This document shows, piece by piece, positions 57,051 through 64,000 of a stretch of 64,000 nucleotides of DNA (position 1 is the first letter of the stretch; each line of letters opens with the position of its first letter). A model generated the notes under the pieces. That model was given only the letters and a program-made list of their open reading frames with translations, had not been told where the DNA came from and made no database searches. The translations under genes and the position numbers were made by a program. This DNA comes from Heterobasidion occidentale (taxonomy: Eukaryota > Basidiomycota > Agaricomycetes > Russulales > Bondarzewiaceae). Location: contig JBCAQO010000010.1 in assembly GCA_039111635.1 (NCBI GenBank), forward strand, positions 1,674,001-1,738,000, written 5' to 3'.

Positions 57051-58743
57051 TCAGCGATACCAAGATATTGCAAAGCCTCCAAACACCGCGAGCAAGACTC
57101 TCGGCCAGAAAGACGAGGTATTGTAAGTAGTACAGAGCGCTCACCGGGACGCAAATGGCAATGACAGCTTTCGCCCAGCCCGAATCCCACGCAATGGCAA
57201 AGAGTAAGAGTGCTGTGGAGCAACAAGCGAAGAAGAGAAGGAGGCCAGGTATCCGCGAGGTAATGGAGAAAAAGAAGAACGAAGAATAAATGTCGGTCGC
57301 AAGCCTCTGGAAAAAGTCAAGATGATGAATGAAGCCTGCGAAGTGGATGAAGGATGAGAATTACCTTGAACTTTTGCGCGTCAGCACTGTTGTAGAGAAG
57401 TAGAAACCAGGCATCGAGAAAGATGCCAACGCCGGCAGTAACGATTGATACCGCAAGGGCGCCGCGCGCCAGGCCTTCGATACCGAAGAGGGTGTCTGGG
57501 GTAAACCCGGAGACGGTGACATTCAAACTAATAGTAGATCAGCATTGATTAAATCCCTGCGGCGCCAATTTTTCTACTTACGCTGCGATGCCAATCAACT
57601 ACACATGAACAGAGTAGACGTCGATGCATCGATACATGAAAAACAGATGATATATGTGGAGGGCAAGAAGACGCACCGATGCCCCAACATTCAACCATTC
57701 TTTCAGAATTCTGTCCAGTACAGCTTCAAATTCATTGTCGATGCGTGCCTCCCGCAGTTCCCTGTAGTATGTGAGATTGTCGAAGATAGAGCAACCCAAA
57801 GACGAGAAGGAGGCCGATGCATTAGCCGTAAACATGCCGAGAATATGGTTTTGCGGAAGCAGAGAAGAGCATGCGAGAGAGTAAAACAGAGGGCCCTCAT
57901 CCTCATAATGTCCAGGCATCAATGGACATGTGTCAAGCTCGTAGCCATCTTCATCGGAAATGTCTGAGCAGACCGTATACCCTCTAGGTCTACGATGCAG
58001 GTCAGATCGCTGTTGCTTCGCAACCAAGTCTGTCGCTTCGTTGGCAGACTGAGAATTGATATTATCCACGATACCGATCCAGTGCCCATCCGCTTCGAGC
58101 GTGGCAGGAAGCTTTTCAGCTATTTCTGGCCCCAGGATCTCTGTCATATGGACCGGTGTATTGTGCTCTTCTGAAGAGTTCTCCAGACGAGTGCCTGCAC
58201 CAGACACGGCAACGAAAGCATGCATTCCTTCACCGGTAGGTCCCAAGTGTCCCAAGTTACTGTGAAGCTGTTCCCAGGCTTCAGATACGACGTGGAGGCT
58301 ATGAAATATTCGTCCTATGTCTTGTTTTTCTTCGTTGAGATTTTGAGTTAAGCTGTCGATCATAATTTTCAAGCGAAAAACATCCGTCATATCTTCTTCG
58401 ATTTTTAAGGCATCTCCTGTTGGCAGTGAGTTCGGATCATGGATAGCCAGCAGACTCATACCATTACCTTGGCGAGGATGGCGGTTTATCGGACGGTCCG
58501 ACAAAGACAGCTCCTTTTGCGATGCCAGAGAGTCAGAACGAACAGATGAAACAGCACGAAGATCTGGCTGTTAACAAAGATGGTCAGTATCCCGAGAGAC
58601 CATGTTGTTGACGTTGAGGAACGGACTGCATATGTGAAGATAAAAACGGCACGAAGAGAACACACGTACCTCGGATCAAAAAAAGTTGATGGTTGAACGA
58701 CTTCTGTTTGAATATGTGTCCTATCCTCGTCTGAGGCACTCAT
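57051..58743 (-). CDS. multi-pass membrane protein, copy B (frame breaks)
   Basis: Counterpart of 12974-14666. One base is missing at the end of exon 1 (GATCCGAG for GATCCCGAG near 58675) and one is extra in the last exon (near 57111). The second replaces the hydrophobic C-terminus by an unrelated tail stopping near 56993. Either sequence errors or real lesions; all else is identical to copy A. Confidence 0.55.
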
Positions 58744-59069
58744 GATCTTGACCAGGTGCTCGAAACCTTGAAACACCTAGATGGCTTCAGTGGGTCACTC
58801 ACAAGGCGGCCAGTGACAGAACGAAGGCTCTCTAGTGGTATTTTCAGTGGTGGTACCCGCGCAATAGCGATAGGAGATGGTGCTAGAAGATAGTATGTGA
58901 GTGGATTATCGTTGGAGGCTGTTGGAGGTTGTAGCTAGGTCGAAGTCACGACCATGGCCGCGAGACAATTACAGGTTGGCTTAGTCAGAGTGCACACCAT
59001 TCGACATGCCACCTTTTCCAGAAGCCTTTCACTTCAATCTCACTACTTCCCCTCGAACATCTTGGACGG

Positions 59070-60269
59070 ATGGCTTATGTTGCCGTAGAATCAGATGATG
59101 TGTGTATATCTCATCGCATTGCGGTCCCGTTCAGACACTTCATCGAATCGTCGTCCCCAGCGAGTAGAAGACCCGCGGTCCGAGTACAACTGTTCGTCGC
59201 CGCTGCATCGTTTCATGGCTTTACCGACGTGACAGTTTCCAATCAATAGCTTTCCTCCCAGATGAAAACGCACCTACGCAAACTACGCGAGCACAAGGCG
59301 TCAATGCGAGTCGAGGTTTGGGTCATTGCATTCCACACGCCAGGCTCGATGCTGACGCACATAGACGATGAAGGCTATATTCAGGACGGGGCAAAGACCT
59401 CTACGTCATTCTGGAATATAGAGTACTATCAAACACACTTCGACGTGGACACTCAAACTGTGCGTGTTTCATCTATCTATCGCAGTCACTCATCATCGTG
59501 TTGTGCTTAATATAGGTCATCTCTCGCTGTCTGATTACTTTATATCCATTGTCCCCCACATACAAATCCGCCCACCTTACTCCTTCACCCGATCTCTACG
59601 GGCCATTCTGGACGCTCACAACCTTAATATTCACGCTTTTTGTCACATCATCTCTTGCTTCCTCCATCTCCTCCTACCTTTCAGCACAAGAAGTGACGTA
59701 TGACTTCACGTTATTGAGTGTTGCGGTAGGGCTGGTGTATGCGTATGGTGTTGGGCTGCCAGTCATTCTCTGGGGCTTGCTAAGATATTGGGGCATCGTT
59801 GGTCCTGGGGGTGAGGGATGGGGTTTAGTGGAGGCGTTGAGTGTGTGGGGATACGGGATGTTCGCTTGGATTCCTGTCTCGGTGAGCCCGTCATATATAC
59901 TCTTTGGCTATCAGATGAAGGAGAAGCATCAATACTCACGGGACAACGCAGGTTTTATGTGTTATCCCTGTCCCTCTGGTCAGATGGGTCCTGACCGGCA
60001 TTGCATTTGCCCTCTCGGGCTATTTCCTCGTCGCAAACTTCTACCCTATCCTTGCCTCCGTATGTTCTTGCATCGTTTATTCTGTACTCGCGTATTCAAC
60101 TCATGATCTGATCCCGTATCTTTAGGCAGATGCCAAGCCTGTGCGGCTTCTCATCGTTGTCGTCGCAGCCCTCCACGCAGCCCTCGCGCTCGTATTCAAA
60201 GTGCTGTTCTTCAGCTACTACGTGGTGCATGAAATTGGGGTGCCAGATCCGATTGGAGCGCGGTTCTGA
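59070..60269 (+). CDS. Yip1-domain family protein, copy B
   Basis: Identical in all compared exons and introns to the gene at 14993-16192, so it shares its assignment (DLYGPFWTLTTLIF signature, five TM segments). No frame break seen. Confidence 0.8.
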
Positions 60270-60643
60270 GTCCCTTTCATCGACCATACTGATTCGACTT
60301 TCGTACCATACAAAACTGAGACATGAACCTTCCTCGTGCCGACGAGTAATCCAAAACATGAATACGTGCGCTCCAGCATAGTCTAATCAAGTCTTTACGT
60401 TACAAGGCTGGTTGTGAACTAGGCTACATGCAGACATTGTCGAGCAGACTCATTGCTTGAGTCGCGATGGTGTCTGAGACATTAAATGTGCACATTGCAC
60501 TGAAAGCGGTTTCACACATACTTGCCCAATCAAGGAATTTCCGTTTCAACGTCAACGTCTTCGCCCCTCTTTCTACTCAGTAAACATCAGCTTGAACTTT
60601 CTTTACGCCGTCCATGCAACGGTCCAAAGAGTAGTGAATACAT

Positions 60644-61147
60644 ATGACTTCCCTTTCCTCGGCCAGTATGGGTCCAACAGCATCGCAAGTATCCGGCAAC
60701 CCGCCGCCCATCCTCGAGATCTTCAACTTCCTCTCCAGCTCCTCCTTCGTCTTGTGGGGCGTAGCAGCCTCCACCTTCTCAGGTCTTTACATCGCAACGT
60801 CATATCTGTTCACTCCGTTGACGCTCCTTCTCCCCGCCGTGATCTATATCGTGTCTCCCATCACACTCTTTCTTCAACTTGTCCTCGACGGACTGATCAT
60901 CGTGCCCTTCAACCTCTCGGTGTACATTCTGCAGGCGATCTATCCCCTCTATGTCTTTGTCGGCGTCGCGTGTGTTAGTGGGGCTGTCATCGGGTTCGGA
61001 GCGCGACATGCTGTCAGTGTTGTTGGACACGGACTTCTGGGGAGGAAGACAGTCGAGGACGCTCCCGCATCGAGGGGACCCGATGATTCTCGGGCCCCAG
61101 TCCCACGGAGCTCAAGGAAGGGCAAGAAGAGAGTTTCACTTCAGTGA
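60644..61147 (+). CDS. small hypothetical membrane protein, copy B
   Basis: Same 167-residue single-exon protein as 16567-17070, without any difference. Confidence 0.58.
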   Translation: MTSLSSASMGPTASQVSGNPPPILEIFNFLSSSSFVLWGVAASTFSGLYIATSYLFTPLTLLLPAVIYIVSPITLFLQLVLDGLIIVPFNLSVYILQAIYPLYVFVGVACVSGAVIGFGARHAVSVVGHGLLGRKTVEDAPASRGPDDSRAPVPRSSRKGKKRVSLQ

Positions 61148-62143
61148 TGGACGGACTGGCGCTGCTGTGTGGTCCTCTTCCGTCTCACGTCGTATGTATC
61201 ACCCTTTGTTCGTTCGCCTCCGCTCACAAAATGACAATCCTTCGTTTTTGAGATTTGATTCGATTTTCACATTACTTCAAACGTCTCCCCAATCGTGGTG
61301 AATGTATGCGTGTGTCCGATGACCTTTATTTCATTTACATGCTGATCACCGTTGGTTTGTAGATTCTGTAACATTGTATATCACACTGAATTTGTTCAAC
61401 TTGTCTAAAATGCACGTCGAGCCAAATGTTCTGTGATTGGGATGAGAACCTCGATCGTAAAGCCGAACTGAGTCTATCTTTGTTCTACTCTACTAATGGC
61501 CATTAGAAACTACAATTTTCTCCGAAAAGGACAATCTTATGTCTTTCCCCAAGCTATAAAATGATCCAATTCATTTTCAACGACGCCTCTGATCGTTCTC
61601 GGTCTCTTCCATGTATCTCCGAAATCTCTTGTCACACGATCACAAGTGTGGCCGGAGCATGTCAAAGGGGAGGGCACGACGGGGCGAATGGTGGCCTTGC
61701 CCGTCAGGTTTCTTGTGCCAATGCCGAGCAAGTGTCCGTACCAATGCGCGTGGCTAATCAAAGGTATCGATATCGCATCAAGACTCCCGCTCCTCTGTTT
61801 TTCACGCTTTCTGAGAAACTTACAAGTGCACTGACTCGTTTTTACACTTTATACCGTGTCCCCGGTGGGTAAGTCATTCATGCAATTAGCCAAGTAAAAA
61901 GATTTCCCAACCTTATGGTTCTATCGCATCGCAGGACCCTGCGCCTAAATACAAGGCGTCCTCGTTTTGGCAACGTGAGCTTTGGTCGCCAATATGCCAC
62001 AAGGTGGCCTGTGGCTTCAACCAAGCGATGGCCACACAAAGCCACCCATTGTTCAGCTTCATATAAATTCAGCCCACCGAACCTGGACATGTTTGCATCT
62101 CCTTTCTTCACTCACTTCGTGCCCTATACCATCTCAGCTTGAT
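61148..62143. other. intergenic region, copy B
   Basis: Counterpart of 17071-18068, shorter by two bases in G runs (about 61670-61690). No gene seen. Confidence 0.3.
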
Positions 62144-63223
62144 ATGCCGTACGATCATCCATTCGCTCAGCATCCGCCTGCACCAGACCTTGCCGTACGA
62201 CTAGAATGCAAAGATTGCAAGAATCAGCAGCCCAACATTGTCGAGGACCCACACACCGGGGATTGTATCTGTGGAGACTGTGGACTAATTTTGGAAGCGC
62301 GCAGAGTCGACACTTCCATGGAATGGAGGGTTCGTATCATCGCCCGCTGGTCTTTCGTTCTTTAATTGACACACACTCGATATATCCATAGACGTTTGCG
62401 GACGACGACTCCTCGACAAACCAGTCGCGTGTCGGAGATCCATATGATATCACTGCTGGCGCTACAGTCGACTACGGCACGTTCATCGATGGCAACCACG
62501 GTTCTAGCATTGCGAAGAGTCTGCAGCATACGGCCATCAAGACTCTCTCCCCGGAACAGCGCAAGCGAAATCGTGCCTTTGGGAGAATCTCATATTGGTG
62601 CGATATTCTAGACCTTCCTTTTACCGTCAGCACATCAGCGCGACGACGTTGGTTGTCCATCCAAAATCAGACCAAGAGCCCAAACAAAACACCAATCTAC
62701 GCGGCATGCATCTTTGTCGTCTGCCAATCGAATGGTGTCCCTCGCACGTACGCTGAACTCACCAACAAGATGTCCATCAAGGAGAAGAGAATCAATCGGG
62801 TCACATTATTGAAGAAGACCCCTTCCACGAGTTCATCAAACATAACCAATCCGGAAGCTATCCTCCCTCGGCCTGCACCCAACTAAACCTCTCTCAGTGA
62901 TCGAAATGCGTTGCAAAACTCTTATTGCCAGATACCGCGAGCTGGACCTCTCCGGGGATCATGCACGGAGTCCCCTCTCCATCGCGGGCGGCGTGATCTG
63001 CTTTGGATCGTGCTTACTTGGCTCGAAGACTTCCAGAGATGTTGCCCTCACAGTCGGTGTCACGTCTCGGACGGTGTCTGAGATATATAATGTTTGTTTC
63101 AGGGAGAGAGCCAATCTGGTCCCTGCGGAATGGATCAAGGATGGGACAGCGTCGTTTGCGCGCTTGCCGGGTCACAACATTGGCCAGCAAAGTGTCTCTA
63201 AACCTAAACCTATGCGGGCATAG
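62144..63223 (+). pseudogene. TFIIB-like factor, copy B, multiple frame breaks
   Basis: Counterpart of 18069-19156. Exon 1 and the first cyclin repeat are intact up to about 62640. Then come a local change near 62647, loss of 3 bases near 62799 (removing a Trp), T-to-A-type substitutions near 62807-62840, and single-base losses near 62872 and 62897 that break the frame within the second repeat. The frame recovers for the last 100 residues, with one further 3-base loss (Ser) near 63024. As written it cannot encode a full TFIIB. Because the indels cluster towards the sequence end, low consensus quality is as likely as true decay. Confidence 0.55.
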
Positions 63224-63878
63224 GCATGCCACGATTTATTGGCACGGAGTATCGAAATGGCAGTATACATTGTTATGTTATATGAAGACCCTCACCGATT
63301 TGGTGTAGATGGCATTATGTTCATGTCGCTCTTTTGTCGTAAAGATTATGTCATGTCTACTTCTTGAACAGTATTACGCTGTCGGCTTTGAGTCTTGGCA
63401 GAACATTGGTATATGAACTGGTTCTCCGTTTGAGAGTGTTTCGTCTGCGGCATTTGCGGTTGTGTACAGTATGCTTGTCCTTCGTCCTCCACAATATCTA
63501 TCAAATTGATCGTAAATACATTCAGTATGCAAGGGGGTACAACAACTACTATCACATGTGTCGGCACCAGCCATAATATCGTTATACAATGTGTCAGAGA
63601 AAGTAAAGAGATAATTTAACTTCAAGCTCTCGAAATCGTTTAAAAATGAACGGCGGCCTGACCAACCGCCCGTACAGATACATTGGTTCAATCGTGGCGA
63701 CTCCAGAGTGCTGAAAGACGCGATGCTCGAACAGGTTGAACAGCTCCACTCCGAGTCTGTGCCGGATGTGACATCAGACTCGGAGCTGAACTCACTATTG
63801 AGATCCGAGTCGATGTCGGATTCAGTGTCTGTGTCATCATCGTCGCCGTTGTCGAACACGATAGCGAATGCGGTAGTA

Positions 63879-64000
63879 TCATGTGAAATGGAGTGCGAGT
63901 TCCCGCCTCTGGGAGTTGATGAGAAAGAGTGCCGCAAACGCCCCGAACAAGAAGACTCGTAAGGACGCACGATGCCGTTTCGGCCGTCGATGGGGCCGAA
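63879..64000 (-). CDS. DUF7587-like protein, copy B, partial 3' end
   Basis: Matches the C-terminal exon end of 19815-21225 (tail-anchor region); the rest lies beyond the window. One extra base near 63956 shifts the frame relative to copy A. The 3' flank 63224-63878 carries several more small indels. Confidence 0.5.
   Translation of the reverse strand, partial: RPHRRPKRHRASLRVFLFGAFAALFLINSQRRELALHFT

Larger units (their letters stand above)
56579..64000 (+). repeat. 7.4-kb duplicated block, copy B (runs off window end)
   Basis: Near-identical direct copy of 12503-19935. From 56579 to about 62640 I see only single-base length differences, mostly in short homopolymers (near 56665, 57111, 58675, 61675 and 61685). 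From about 62640 to 64000 there are many 1-3-base indels and several substitutions (for example near 62647, 62799-62876, 63024, 63430, 63654). The DNA left of 56579 has no similarity to the DNA left of 12503. Confidence 0.95.

Overview
The window is eukaryotic and looks like a scaffold from a mushroom-forming basidiomycete (Agaricomycetes). The evidence is dense short introns (about 50-75 nt, GT...AG), genes closely packed on both strands, and families I know mainly or only from this group (DUF7587-like and DUF6698-like proteins, intron-rich thaumatin-like proteins, a haem-thiolate peroxidase). It holds one assembly gap (100 N, 42893-42992). No rRNA, tRNA, prokaryotic element or virus was recognised.

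Layout. 0.5-12.5 kb: housekeeping and secondary-metabolism genes: a Tnr3/YJR142W-type Nudix protein, MsrA, an unclear leucine-rich/F-box-like stretch ending at a small inverted-repeat element (MITE), a COMT-type O-methyltransferase, a chloroperoxidase-like enzyme and a tRNA t6A dehydratase (TcdA/Tcd family). 12.5-21.2 kb: a multi-TM protein, a Yip1-domain protein, a small TM protein, a divergent TFIIB-like factor and a DUF7587-like protein. 22.7-27.6 kb: a small putative mitochondrial protein, the ESCRT-associated protein BRO1 and a MICOS Mic12-like subunit. 27.7-38.2 kb: three tandem units of about 3.0-3.3 kb, each with one intact secreted 16-cysteine thaumatin-like protein. 38.7-42.5 kb: a secreted or membrane-anchored GtaA-type glutaminase. 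43-49.7 kb: an accessory stretch with two lineage-specific genes, a 14-unit hairpin-repeat array, a small TM protein and a CRAL-TRIO pseudogene. 50.3-55.3 kb: an intact Ulp1-type protease, a Cys-rich GRF-like protein and a DUF6698-like protein. 55.6-56.1 kb: a 209-bp tandem repeat.

The largest structural signal is a second, almost identical copy of 12503-19935 at 56579-64000, still running at the window end. Most of it differs only by single-base indels, including in introns and intergenic DNA. Small indels and a few substitutions become dense in its last 1.4 kb. It is either a very recent segmental duplication or, more likely in my view, the same locus (or the other nucleus's haplotype) assembled twice. 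The frame breaks in copy B should therefore not be read as biology without checking reads. Frame slips also occur in the last exon of the glutaminase, next to the N gap, which fits lower consensus quality at contig ends.

Functionally the window mixes core cell biology (tRNA modification, vesicle traffic, ESCRT, MICOS, transcription initiation) with secreted or environment-facing enzymes (thaumatin-like proteins, glutaminase, peroxidase, methyltransferase). Nothing here looks like a single co-regulated pathway. The most unusual DNA is the hairpin array (44.36-45.66 kb), the tandem thaumatin units with a conserved 7-nt micro-exon, and the duplicated 7.4-kb block.
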